NCBI GenBank assembly: GCA_002497245.1
Contig: DANB01000011.1
Location: 420 to 64,419 of the forward strand
Reading direction: 5' to 3'
Length of the DNA stretch: 64,000 bases
DNA from: Euryarchaeota archaeon UBA439
GTDB lineage: Archaea; Thermoplasmatota; Poseidoniia; Poseidoniales; Thalassarchaeaceae
Each line of letters begins with the position of its first letter. Positions within the stretch are counted from its first letter, which is position 1. The notes beneath the pieces are model-generated. The model had not been told where the DNA came from. It made no database searches and saw only the letters and a program-made list of their open reading frames with translations. Positions 26,967 through 35,439 of the stretch are shown here, in pieces. Made by a program: the position numbers and the translations under genes.

Positions 26967-29900
26967 ATGCAGAAGTCTGCCGAGGCAGGTGGAATACCGC
27001 TGAGAATCATTACAGCGGCAGCCATTTTCGATGGCCATGATGCTGCCATAGGTATCTTCAGAAGAATATTCCAGTCAATGGGATGTGAGGTAATTCATCT
27101 TGGGCATGATAGAGGTGCTGATGAAGTTGCTAGAGCCGCTATACAAGAAGATGCACATTGTGTTGCCATCACTTCTTATCAGGGAGGAGCTGTGGAAATG
27201 TTCACTCACACTAAACAAATTCTGAATGAATCTGGTTTTGGACATGTGAGTTTAGTAGGTGGCGGTGGAGGCACTATACTTCCAAATGAGATTCAACATT
27301 TACTTGATCAGAATATCGCAAAAATATATTCACCTGAGGATGGAAGAGAATTAGGTCTCACCGGTATGGTTTCAGACGCTATAGAAAGAGCAGCGAGAAA
27401 TAACTTACTGGACCCAAAAAGATTTCAAACATTGGAAGAACCTATTACCGCTGATAATCATCCATCAGTTTCAAAATTATTGACTCTAGCAGAAAATGCT
27501 GATGAAAAAATATTCAATGAGATACTAAGTAAGGTTAGATCAACTGATGGTTCAACATGCCCAGTAGTTGGTCTAACAGGTACTGGAGGTGCTGGGAAGT
27601 CGAGTCTTACTGATGAATTAATGTTAAGGATACAAAGAGATAATCCTGGAACTAAAATTGCTTTACTCGCTACAGATCCAACTCGTAAGAGAACAGGAGG
27701 TGCTTTACTTGGAGATAGAATAAGAATGAATTCTTTATCAGATGATAATCTATTCATGCGTTCATTTGCTAGTAGAGATAGTGGAAGAGAAATTGCAGAT
27801 TGTATAGGTCGTTCAATAGAAGCATGTAAAGCAGTTGGTTTTGACCTAGTAATTGTAGAAACTAGTGGAATAGGTCAAGGAAACGATGCAATTACAGAAG
27901 TAGCAGATCTCTCATTATATGTTACTACAAGAGAATATGGAGCACCTAGCCAATTAGAAAAATTGGAGATGTTAGATTCGGCAGACATTGTAGTTCTGAA
28001 TAAGTTCGATAGACCTGGAGCTGAAGATGCACTAGCAGAAATCAGAAAACAATTCAAGAGAAATAGAGAGATGTGGGATGCAGATAACTCTGATCTCCCG
28101 GTTGTACCAACTATTGCTAGTCAGTTTGCTGATGCAGGAGTTGACCAATTGTGGCAGAAACTTTGTAATTTATTAAATGAAAAATATTCTCAATCATTTT
28201 CAGCAGCAGAACCTAGATTAGGGGAAGATGGACTACCACATAGGTCTTCACCAATACCTCCAGAAAGACAAGGATATTTGGCTGAAGTTTCAAGCGCTAT
28301 CAGAAATTATCATTCTAGAACAGAAGAAGTAGCATCAAAAATGCGTCTAGTCCAACAATTAGAGGCGGCGGCTTCGCAAATGAAAGCGAAGAAAAATAAA
28401 ACAGCTGCACAGGGTCTCGAAGAAGAAGCTAAAACTATTCGTTCAGAAATACCAGAAAGTGCTTGGGAAAGTTTAGAAAATTTCAGAACTAAAGCAGAAG
28501 AGTATCGTTCAGGAGCAACCAGTTATACGGTTCGGAACAAGAATATCCCTGTTAAAACAACCAAAACTACGCTTTCAGGGTTAAATATGCCAAGAGTCGC
28601 ATTACCAGATTATAGCGACTGGGGAGACACAATACAGTGGATTAGAAAAGAAAACATGCCAGGTTCATTCCCTTACACAGGAGGGGTTTTCCCATTCAAA
28701 AGACAAGATGAACTACCTGTGAGAATGTTTGCTGGAGAAGGTAGTGCTGAAAGGACAAACAAAAGATACCACTTTCTTTCAAAGGATCAAGATTTCAACA
28801 GACTTTCAGTTGCTTTCGATTCTCCGAGCTTGTACGGAAATGACCCGCAAGAAAGACTAGACATATTTGGGAAAGTATGTGAAAGTGGAGTTTCAATAAG
28901 TACAGTTGATGAGATGGAGAAATTATTCGAAGGATTTGATTTGTGTGCTGCTAATACTTCAGTATCAAAAACAATCAATGGAAACTATTGGTGGCATCTT
29001 GCTGCTTTCTTTAATGTAGCAATCAGACAGCAAGTCAAGAAGTTCAAAGAAGAGAATGGGCGTAAACCAGATGAGAAAGAACATTCAGAAATTAAGGCTA
29101 AAACTCTGAGCACCGTTAGAGGAACTGTTCAGGCAGACCAATTGAAAGAATCGATGGGTCAGAATACATTAGTATTCAATCTAGATACTGCATTGAGAAT
29201 GATGGGGGATGTTGCGGAGTTTTATGTAGATAATGAAGTAAGAAACCATTACTTTGTTTCAATTTCAGGATATCATATTGCAGAAGCGGGAGCAAATCCA
29301 ATTTCACAAGCTGCTCTAACTCTATCTAATGGTTTAACATATGTCGAGTTATTCAATTCTAGAGGATTGGATGCAAATAAATTCTTGAGAAACTTCAGTT
29401 GGTTCTTCTCGAATGGTATGGATCCAGAATATGCAGTAATTGGTAGAGTCTGCAGAAGAATCTGGGCTATTGCTATGCGGGATATGTATGGAGTTGATGA
29501 GCGTGGTCAGAAACTAAAATATCACATACAAAGTAGCGGTAGGTCTTTACACGCTCAAGAATATACATGGAATGATTACCGAACTACACTGCAAGCACTT
29601 TATGCACTAGCAGATAATGCTAATTCACTTCACACTAATTCTCGGGATGAAGCATTTGGAACGCCTACAGAAGACACTGTAAGAGATGCTGTTGCAATCC
29701 AACTCATTCTTTCGAAAGAATATGGATGGTTACAAAATGAAAATCCACTACAGGGCTCACATGTAGCAGATTGGTTAACCGATTCTGTCGAAGAAGAGAT
29801 ACTGAAAATATTTGAAGAAATGCATAGACGTGGAGGAGTTCTAGGTGCCCTTGAAGTCAATTATCAAAGGAATAGGATACAAGATGAGTCAATGATATAT

Positions 29901-30227
29901 GAACATAGAAAACATTCTGGAGAGTTACCAATTATTGGAGTAAATACTTTCGAAGAAGGAGTTGATAATTCACTATCAATAGAAGAGTTCGATATCGAAG
30001 TTACACGTTCAGATAAAGACGAAAGAATGATGGTAATTGACAGAAACAAAGCATTCAAAGAAGTTCATGCTAAAGAAGCGGAAGAAGGGCTAGCAAGACT
30101 CAAACAAGTAGCCAGAGAAGGTGGAAATCTGTTTGAAGTTATGATGGATATTGTGGAACATTGTACTGTTGGGCAAGTTACACAGGCACTATTCGAGACT
30201 GGTGGAAAGTTTAGAAGAAATATGTAA
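26967..30227 (+). CDS. icmF: Fused isobutyryl-CoA mutase IcmF (B12 domain + GTPase + mutase)
   Basis: 1086 aa, the normal length for IcmF. Domain order is diagnostic. First comes the adenosylcobalamin-binding domain (residues 10-140; base-off motif FDGHDAAIG with His24, and VGGGGGTI). Next is a MeaB-like G-protein chaperone (about 195-420; P-loop GTGGAGKS at 205-212, later VLNKFD). Last is the acyl-CoA mutase barrel (about 540-1086). The substrate pocket carries TGGVFPFKR and SMGQNT, the Phe and Gln expected for isobutyryl/n-butyryl-CoA rather than the Tyr and Arg of methylmalonyl-CoA mutase. It interconverts branched and linear acyl-CoAs using a B12 radical. Confidence 0.95.
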   Translation: MQKSAEAGGIPLRIITAAAIFDGHDAAIGIFRRIFQSMGCEVIHLGHDRGADEVARAAIQEDAHCVAITSYQGGAVEMFTHTKQILNESGFGHVSLVGGGGGTILPNEIQHLLDQNIAKIYSPEDGRELGLTGMVSDAIERAARNNLLDPKRFQTLEEPITADNHPSVSKLLTLAENADEKIFNEILSKVRSTDGSTCPVVGLTGTGGAGKSSLTDELMLRIQRDNPGTKIALLATDPTRKRTGGALLGDRIRMNSLSDDNLFMRSFASRDSGREIADCIGRSIEACKAVGFDLVIVETSGIGQGNDAITEVADLSLYVTTREYGAPSQLEKLEMLDSADIVVLNKFDRPGAEDALAEIRKQFKRNREMWDADNSDLPVVPTIASQFADAGVDQLWQKLCNLLNEKYSQSFSAAEPRLGEDGLPHRSSPIPPERQGYLAEVSSAIRNYHSRTEEVASKMRLVQQLEAAASQMKAKKNKTAAQGLEEEAKTIRSEIPESAWESLENFRTKAEEYRSGATSYTVRNKNIPVKTTKTTLSGLNMPRVALPDYSDWGDTIQWIRKENMPGSFPYTGGVFPFKRQDELPVRMFAGEGSAERTNKRYHFLSKDQDFNRLSVAFDSPSLYGNDPQERLDIFGKVCESGVSISTVDEMEKLFEGFDLCAANTSVSKTINGNYWWHLAAFFNVAIRQQVKKFKEENGRKPDEKEHSEIKAKTLSTVRGTVQADQLKESMGQNTLVFNLDTALRMMGDVAEFYVDNEVRNHYFVSISGYHIAEAGANPISQAALTLSNGLTYVELFNSRGLDANKFLRNFSWFFSNGMDPEYAVIGRVCRRIWAIAMRDMYGVDERGQKLKYHIQSSGRSLHAQEYTWNDYRTTLQALYALADNANSLHTNSRDEAFGTPTEDTVRDAVAIQLILSKEYGWLQNENPLQGSHVADWLTDSVEEEILKIFEEMHRRGGVLGALEVNYQRNRIQDESMIYEHRKHSGELPIIGVNTFEEGVDNSLSIEEFDIEVTRSDKDERMMVIDRNKAFKEVHAKEAEEGLARLKQVAREGGNLFEVMMDIVEHCTVGQVTQALFETGGKFRRNM

Positions 30228-30256
30228 TCAGTCATTTTTGGTAATGACATATAGTG

Positions 30257-31102
30257 TTAAAATTTATATCTTGCCTCAACATATGCACAATGTTCACAGA
30301 ACTCACCTGCATTAGGAACTGAGGGCATATCAAGACATTCTTTGGCTTTAATAACAAGATTTTCAACCCAATCTAAATCAATACGTTCTCCTTCAATAAT
30401 TACATCATCATTTGCTATATCAATTTCAATAACTAAAGCAGGTTTCAGAGGAATTCCTCTTGGACTATCATCAGTACCTTCACTGAGTAGAGATTCTGCG
30501 TTGTTATTACCATTCTCATAAACAAAAAATCCTCTAGTTGAAACTGGATGTCCAAGTTCTCTTAGTAACCATTGATAAATTGCCATCTGACGAACATATC
30601 CACCTTTGTATATATCCTCAAGAAATAATTCAGCAGTAATATCTGCATTTGAGGCGGTAGACTTGTAGTCTACTACGTACCACTCTTCCGTATCAGCTTC
30701 TCCAGACTTCCATATATCGTCAACAGCACCTGTAATCATCAAGCCATGTTTTGGAGATCTAACTCCCTTGAAATTCTCACGCCATTCGTCCATCATTGGA
30801 TGTTGCAGAGGCACCATATGACCTAATCCATTCTGCACCATATAGGGATGCGGAGTACCTTTCTCTCTATGAGCATCAAACTCCCTCTTTAGCAGAGTAT
30901 CAACTAAAGTATTGAGTAAAAAACCTGGAATTCCTGGTTTGCCAATTCCTTTCACTCTATCTAACCAGAAGCATCGGGGACAACTATGGCATAGTTCCAG
31001 CTTCGATCTGCTTATTGGAAATGGATGTTTAGATTCTGCATTACCATACATCGAATTCTCTCGAGAACGACGCTTCCATTTCTTACGCTCAGTAGTAACC
31101 AT
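30257..31102 (-). CDS. PD-(D/E)XK nuclease (RecB/Cas4-like)
   Basis: Predicted single-strand-acting nuclease domain. The core GAVDDIW ... WYVVDYKST gives the Asp and Asp-x-Lys catalytic residues, and YVRQMAIYQWLLRELG is the conserved QxxxY helix of the RecB family. Cysteines flank the domain: CHSCPRC near the N terminus and CEHC near the C terminus, which could hold a Cas4/AddB-like iron-sulfur cluster. There is no CRISPR array or cas gene nearby, so a DNA-repair role is more likely. I place the start at ATG 31102; the frame is open to 31159, and an inner ATG (MYGNAESK) is also possible. Confidence 0.85.
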   Translation of the reverse strand: MVTTERKKWKRRSRENSMYGNAESKHPFPISRSKLELCHSCPRCFWLDRVKGIGKPGIPGFLLNTLVDTLLKREFDAHREKGTPHPYMVQNGLGHMVPLQHPMMDEWRENFKGVRSPKHGLMITGAVDDIWKSGEADTEEWYVVDYKSTASNADITAELFLEDIYKGGYVRQMAIYQWLLRELGHPVSTRGFFVYENGNNNAESLLSEGTDDSPRGIPLKPALVIEIDIANDDVIIEGERIDLDWVENLVIKAKECLDMPSVPNAGEFCEHCAYVEARYKF

Positions 31103-31136
31103 GAAATTGGACAAAGGGTAGGTGTTATGAACTATC

Positions 31137-31775
31137 TCATTGGGTTGATTTATATGCATAGGTTGCTAAAACTGCTCCAACAAATTGTGGTACAAAATGC
31201 ATCCATGAATCGGCAAGTGTCAATTTACCAGAAACTATCAGTGCACTAGTTACTGCTGGATTGAATGATGCAAGAGATATACTGCCAACTGTTATTGCAC
31301 CTGCAAGAACAACTAGAGCTATAGCAGCACCATAGTAACCGTTTCCGGATGTTGATTCAGTTGTTGCAACATTAAGAATAACATATGCTAACGCAAAAGT
31401 GAATAGAAGTTCAGCAACTACTGCTTCATTACCTAATTCTGCAGTCACAGGAGAAGCGGCATCAGGGAACAAAAGACTCTCAACAACTACTGCTGCAGAA
31501 ACTGCTGCTATAACTTGTGAAGCAATATATGGCAGAACCTCATCTTTTTCACATGCCCCTCTGAGGTAAATCGAAACTGTCACTGCAGGATTGTAATGTG
31601 CTCCAGATATGTGGCCGCCGGCATAGATCATTACCATTAGAGTGGCAGCTATACCAAAAGGAGCATATTCTCCAGCAGAACCATAAACTGCAGCAGTACA
31701 AATTGTTAAAGAGAGGAAAAAAGTCCCTATGAATTCAGTAGTTAGCTTCTGTTGCATGTTGTGCGTCATGTACAC
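31137..31775 (-). CDS. MIP-family aquaporin lacking the selectivity-filter arginine
   Basis: 212-aa channel with six TM helices and two half-helices carrying NPA: SGAHYNPAVT (NPA 62-64) and SLASFNPAVT (NPA 172-174). In nearly all aquaporins the second NPA is followed by Arg, part of the aromatic/arginine filter; here the residue is Val175. The helix-1 Glu (TTEFIGTFFL) is present. The pore may therefore pass other small solutes. Three in-frame ATGs occur within seven codons. The 5' end of the nuclease frame approaches its 3' end on the same strand (35-bp gap to 31102). Confidence 0.9.
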   Translation of the reverse strand: MYMTHNMQQKLTTEFIGTFFLSLTICTAAVYGSAGEYAPFGIAATLMVMIYAGGHISGAHYNPAVTVSIYLRGACEKDEVLPYIASQVIAAVSAAVVVESLLFPDAASPVTAELGNEAVVAELLFTFALAYVILNVATTESTSGNGYYGAAIALVVLAGAITVGSISLASFNPAVTSALIVSGKLTLADSWMHFVPQFVGAVLATYAYKSTQ

Positions 31776-31811
31776 TATTGGAAAATAGAATGCTCATCAA
31801 TGTTGTTCTAA

Positions 31812-32372
31812 TTAAAACTCATCGAAGAAGTAGTATGGCCTATCTGGGGGCGGCGGAAGCCGTAGATACTCAACTGATTTCGGAACACTAATTTCTATTT
31901 CATAAAAATCATGTAGTGTCTTTTGTTCATTTATATCTCCACATAGAATTTTGCCTTCAGATAGTACCCATGCCAAAGTACGGTCATCAAGAGGGCTTAT
32001 CTTTATCCATAATTGACTTGGCATAAAATCGGACCATGGATTCGTGCCTAATTCAAAAGTATCGAAGCCATCAAATATTGAAAAAACCGCTCTTTGAGAA
32101 TAATCAAAAGGACGAGATTTAGGTTTAACAGACATTATCTGTTCAAACTTGTACCAATCTCTTTGAGGTTTCTTTTTTAACGAAATTTCGATGAAAAAAC
32201 CGGTTTCAAGTGCAACTTTATCTAATTTATTTCTTCGCAATAAATTCACTATGCCAGTAGGTAAACGACATCTTGGAAATTCTTTTACTTCGTTATAATT
32301 TCTACCGAATGCAAAAAGAGCATCTTCTAATTCATTGTTCCTCGTATACCCTCCTGACCTAATCAATGTCAA
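31812..32372 (-). CDS. Hypothetical protein, 186 aa
   Basis: Soluble, basic N-terminal half, aromatic-rich C terminus ending in PPPPDRPYYFFDEF. No signal peptide, TM helix or known motif that I recognise. It follows a 250-bp AT-rich gap and is divergent from the SDR gene. ATG at 32372. Confidence 0.6.
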   Translation of the reverse strand: MTLIRSGGYTRNNELEDALFAFGRNYNEVKEFPRCRLPTGIVNLLRRNKLDKVALETGFFIEISLKKKPQRDWYKFEQIMSVKPKSRPFDYSQRAVFSIFDGFDTFELGTNPWSDFMPSQLWIKISPLDDRTLAWVLSEGKILCGDINEQKTLHDFYEIEISVPKSVEYLRLPPPPDRPYYFFDEF

Positions 32373-32457
32373 ACTCCAAATATTTTCCTCAACTTTTCTA
32401 ACTATTTTTTCACATCCTTTTCACTAATTTAATACAATATCTAAATTAAATTTAGAT

Positions 32458-32505
32458 TCCGGCGAGTAAGGACATTTCCCCAAAATGGTAAACTTTCTTG
32501 CCGGA
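32458..32505 (+). ncRNA. Candidate hairpin RNA or leader element in 32373-32623
   Basis: The 251-bp gap contains a 9-pair stem, TCCGGCGAG (32458-32466) with CTTGCCGGA (32497-32505), one G-U pair on the plus strand, closing a 30-nt loop. It follows an AT-only TATA-like tract (about 32425-32455) and is far more GC-rich than its surroundings. A second AT-rich tract (32528-32570) lies between it and the SDR start at 32624. It could be a small RNA or a 5' leader structure. Strand is a guess. Confidence 0.4.
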
Positions 32506-32623
32506 CTATGAAGGTGGTTTCGACGGTTAATAAAATTATTGAACAATATAAATTAGAAAAATATCTTTAAGACATTAAAACTAAACATCATATGAGAGAC
32601 CCTTTATCGAACAGACGGTAGTA

Positions 32624-33391
32624 ATGGGTGAAAAGAGAGAATGTGCCCTAATCACGGGCGCATCTAGTGGTATCGGACTAGAAATTGCGAAAGTATTAGC
32701 ATCCCAGAATTATGATCTAATAATTTGTGCACGAAGAGAAAAAGAGTTACAAGATTTAGCAGACGAGATTACTCGTCGGTACACGGTTAATTGCAAAGTT
32801 ATAGTTGCCGATTTAACAACGGAAAAAGGAGTTGACTCGTTAGTTAAAGATTCAGGAGTAGTAGATATTCTTGTTAATAATGCAGGTTTTGGAATACTTG
32901 GGAATCATCTCGATATGCAATTAGGAAGACAATTAGAAATGATTGAATTAAATATACATGCATTAACAAGATTATCTCATGAGTTTGGGAACTTAATGGT
33001 CAAAAAAGGCAAGGGTAAAATAATGAATGTTGCATCCATTGCGTCATATATTTCAGGTCCAAGTTTTGCAGTCTATTGTGCTACGAAAGCCTATGTCCTA
33101 TCATACTCTAGAGCGTTGCATAAGGAATTGAAAAATAAAGGGGTGACTGTTACGGCATTGTGTCCAGGTTATGTCACGACTGGTTTTCAAGAAGTTGCAG
33201 GAATGGAACTCAGTAAAATGGAAAAATTGACCGCTGTACCTGTAAAAAAAGTTGCAGAAATTGCTGTGAAATCAATGCATAAAGGGAAAAGAGAAGTCAT
33301 GCCTGGAGTTGTGAATAAGCCATTACCATTAGTGACAAAAATTACTCCGATGTGGTTGCATCTAATTATTGTAAAATGGGTGCTGAGATAA
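32624..33391 (+). CDS. Short-chain dehydrogenase/reductase
   Basis: 255-aa classical SDR: cofactor motif ITGASSGIG (about residues 9-17), NNAGFG, catalytic Ser in NVASIASY, and YCATK with the catalytic Tyr and Lys. The ARREKEL stretch after strand 2 (CARREKE) with a basic pair favours NADPH. It resembles the DltE/YqjQ-like ketoreductase group. The C terminus ends with a hydrophobic helix (PMWLHLIIVKWVL). Substrate unknown. Convergent with fpg, 1 bp between stops. Confidence 0.92.
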   Translation: MGEKRECALITGASSGIGLEIAKVLASQNYDLIICARREKELQDLADEITRRYTVNCKVIVADLTTEKGVDSLVKDSGVVDILVNNAGFGILGNHLDMQLGRQLEMIELNIHALTRLSHEFGNLMVKKGKGKIMNVASIASYISGPSFAVYCATKAYVLSYSRALHKELKNKGVTVTALCPGYVTTGFQEVAGMELSKMEKLTAVPVKKVAEIAVKSMHKGKREVMPGVVNKPLPLVTKITPMWLHLIIVKWVLR

Positions 33392-33392
33392 T

Positions 33393-34241
33393 TTATTTCT
33401 GGCATTTAGGGCAATAAAACGTTGAACGTCCTGATTGTACTATTCTCAGAATCTTACTCTTACAATTTTCTTCAATACATTCTTCTCCTTCACGATTAAA
33501 TACTCTAAACTGTTGAGCGAAATAACCTAAGTCTGATTCTCCAGAAACTCCTCTAAAATCAGAAATTGTAGAACCCCCTACCATTATAGCTTCAGCAATT
33601 ACTTGATTGATATTCTCAAAGATCCGTTGTATTTTACCGTTCACCTTGTTACTCTTACCTGCAACTTCTGCTGCCGTCTTAATTGGAGAAACTTTACTGC
33701 GAAATAAAATCTCACTGACATATATGTTTCCAAGACCTGAAACTACTCTCTGATCGAGTAAGGCACTCTTTATTGGAGAACGTTTTCCATGGAGATTAGA
33801 TTTCAATATTTGAACGGTAAATTCATCAGTGAGAGGTTCTGGACCTAAACTAGCCAGCCACTTCTGTTTAGTCTCATTTGATGTTTCGAAAATATCCATA
33901 AATCCAAATCTCCTATGATCAGTATATACTGCGGTTTTCATACCATCATCAAATTCAAAATATGCATGGTCATGCTTACCTTTTCCTTCTGAACCAACCG
34001 TCCAAACTCCTGTCATACCCAAATGACTCATCCAAGTATATCCATTAGATAAACGAAATAAAAGATACTTTGACCTTCTATCAATTCTCTCAATTTTAGA
34101 TCCAGTTAATATTTCTTCAAAATTCTCAGGGAAAGGAAACCTAAGATTTGGTCGACGTAGATCAACGAAACTTACCACACTACCAGAAAGATGAGGAACT
34201 AAACCTCTACGAACAGTTTCAACCTCTGGCATCTCAGGCAT
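33393..34241 (-). CDS. mutM: Formamidopyrimidine-DNA glycosylase
   Basis: Bifunctional glycosylase/AP lyase for 8-oxoguanine and FaPy lesions. The start MPEMPEVETVRRGL gives the catalytic Pro2 and Glu3, which confirms the ATG at 34241. The H2TH region is KSALLDQRVVSGLGNIYVSEILFRSKVSP, with the beta-F loop Lys near residue 60 (RRSKYLLF). The C-terminal zinc finger CIEENC ... YCPKC has a four-residue spacing in its first Cys pair. 282 aa is typical. Fpg is bacterial-type, unusual but known in Marine Group II genomes. Confidence 0.96.
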   Translation of the reverse strand: MPEMPEVETVRRGLVPHLSGSVVSFVDLRRPNLRFPFPENFEEILTGSKIERIDRRSKYLLFRLSNGYTWMSHLGMTGVWTVGSEGKGKHDHAYFEFDDGMKTAVYTDHRRFGFMDIFETSNETKQKWLASLGPEPLTDEFTVQILKSNLHGKRSPIKSALLDQRVVSGLGNIYVSEILFRSKVSPIKTAAEVAGKSNKVNGKIQRIFENINQVIAEAIMVGGSTISDFRGVSGESDLGYFAQQFRVFNREGEECIEENCKSKILRIVQSGRSTFYCPKCQK

Positions 34242-34338
34242 GAATGAACCATTGAAAGTGATTACATTATATTGTCTGTGTTCTAATTTCGATAAAAATT
34301 AGAGAATGATTGAAATAATATTTGTCATTAGAATGTCT

Positions 34339-34722
34339 ATGAGCAATGACGAGGAAGTCCCTTGGTCAGAAAATGACAATGAGATACCATGGGCAAACCC
34401 GACGAAAAATGCTGTTAGTTCGGTCCAAGTACAGGGTAGTTCTATAGTTGGACAATATACTGAAACTAATGCAGTTATGGCTATGATTCTTGCAGCAATA
34501 TCTTATTTCATGTGTGGGATTTGTAGCGCTATTCCTGCAGTAATAATTGCTAATGGCGCATTACAGATAACTAATAATCAGCCGGGCCATCCAGATCATG
34601 GTTTGGCAAGAGCAGCTCAGATTATGGGTTGGGTTATGATTGTAATAACTGTAGTAGGGATTTTAATCTGGGGCATATTAATTTTCGTAGTTGGCGGCGT
34701 TGGATTATTAGCTGGTTCCTAA
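34339..34722 (+). CDS. DUF4190-like small membrane protein
   Basis: About 127 aa with an acidic, Trp/Asn-rich N terminus (SNDEEVPWSENDNEIPWANP) followed by two TM helices. The loop with NGALQITNNQPGHPDHGLARAAQIMGW is typical of DUF4190 proteins. The likely start is the ATG at 34339; the frame is open to 34306. Function unknown. Overlaps the convergent flpA by 4 bp. Confidence 0.7.
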   Translation: MSNDEEVPWSENDNEIPWANPTKNAVSSVQVQGSSIVGQYTETNAVMAMILAAISYFMCGICSAIPAVIIANGALQITNNQPGHPDHGLARAAQIMGWVMIVITVVGILIWGILIFVVGGVGLLAGS

Positions 34723-35435
34723 ATCATATCTAATTTCTTGACAACAAATATCCTATGCTGACTCTCAAAATGAGATATGTCAATGTTTTCTAGAAGTGTT
34801 AAATTCTCATTTAAATTAATCAATTTCTCTGCTTCTTTGAAACGTGAATCATCACCACCCTCAATCCATCTTTCACTGGCAGCTTTAAGAGATAATAAGC
34901 CGATACCTTCGGGTTTCAAAAAAATCTCTGAAATTTTAAGGAATGACTGTGTTTGTTCTGCAATACTAATATCTTGATGGAGCCAATCAACCTTATCTCT
35001 AAGGTATGGTGAGATCACCATAGGGTTCCTAGCATCCCCCAATACCGGAATCAATCCAGGTCTCAATTCAGATAATTTACTCAAATCCCTCATCATTCGA
35101 GGAGAAATTTCTACAGATACAATCTGGCCATTGTGATGATTTCCTGAACCACAAACATGATCATGAATATGGCTAACAGTAGTTCCTGATGATGCACCGA
35201 GGTATAGACAGGTTGAACCAGGTGCTGGTATAATCTCACTAGGATCTAATTTTGTTTTCATTAAACAAGCGGCCACCTTAGATTTCTGCGGTTCCCACTG
35301 ACGCCATTCAATTCTACTATCCTTTTTTCTTCTTTCATCTCTAACTGATACACCCTTAACTGCATTTCTAGTCCATAAAGTACGGCCTTCTTTACGAACC
35401 CCCCATGCAAGTTGAATAGGTTTTCTTCGACCCAT
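34719..35435 (-). CDS. flpA: Fibrillarin-like rRNA/tRNA 2'-O-methyltransferase
   Basis: SAM-dependent methyltransferase of archaeal C/D-box sRNPs that adds 2'-O-methyl groups to rRNA and tRNA under guide RNAs. Seen: WRQWEPQKSKVAACL, the SAM-binding CLYLGASSGTTVSHIHD, IVSVEISPRMMRDL, DARNP and VDWLHQDI(S). The N-terminal LWTRNAVKGVSVRDER is family-typical. 238 aa is normal. It lies 4 bp after nop5, the usual archaeal pairing, with GAGG upstream of the ATG at 35435. Confidence 0.96.
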   Translation of the reverse strand: MGRRKPIQLAWGVRKEGRTLWTRNAVKGVSVRDERRKKDSRIEWRQWEPQKSKVAACLMKTKLDPSEIIPAPGSTCLYLGASSGTTVSHIHDHVCGSGNHHNGQIVSVEISPRMMRDLSKLSELRPGLIPVLGDARNPMVISPYLRDKVDWLHQDISIAEQTQSFLKISEIFLKPEGIGLLSLKAASERWIEGGDDSRFKEAEKLINLNENLTLLENIDISHFESQHRIFVVKKLDMI

Positions 35436-35439
35436 TCAT

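Noticed and set aside
26967..30227. Classical methylmalonyl-CoA mutase
   Set aside because: The B12 domain is N-terminal, a G-protein domain is inserted and the pocket motifs are of IcmF type.
30257..31102. Cas4 of a CRISPR system
   Set aside because: No repeat array and no other cas gene in the window; the nuclease is better described as RecB-like.
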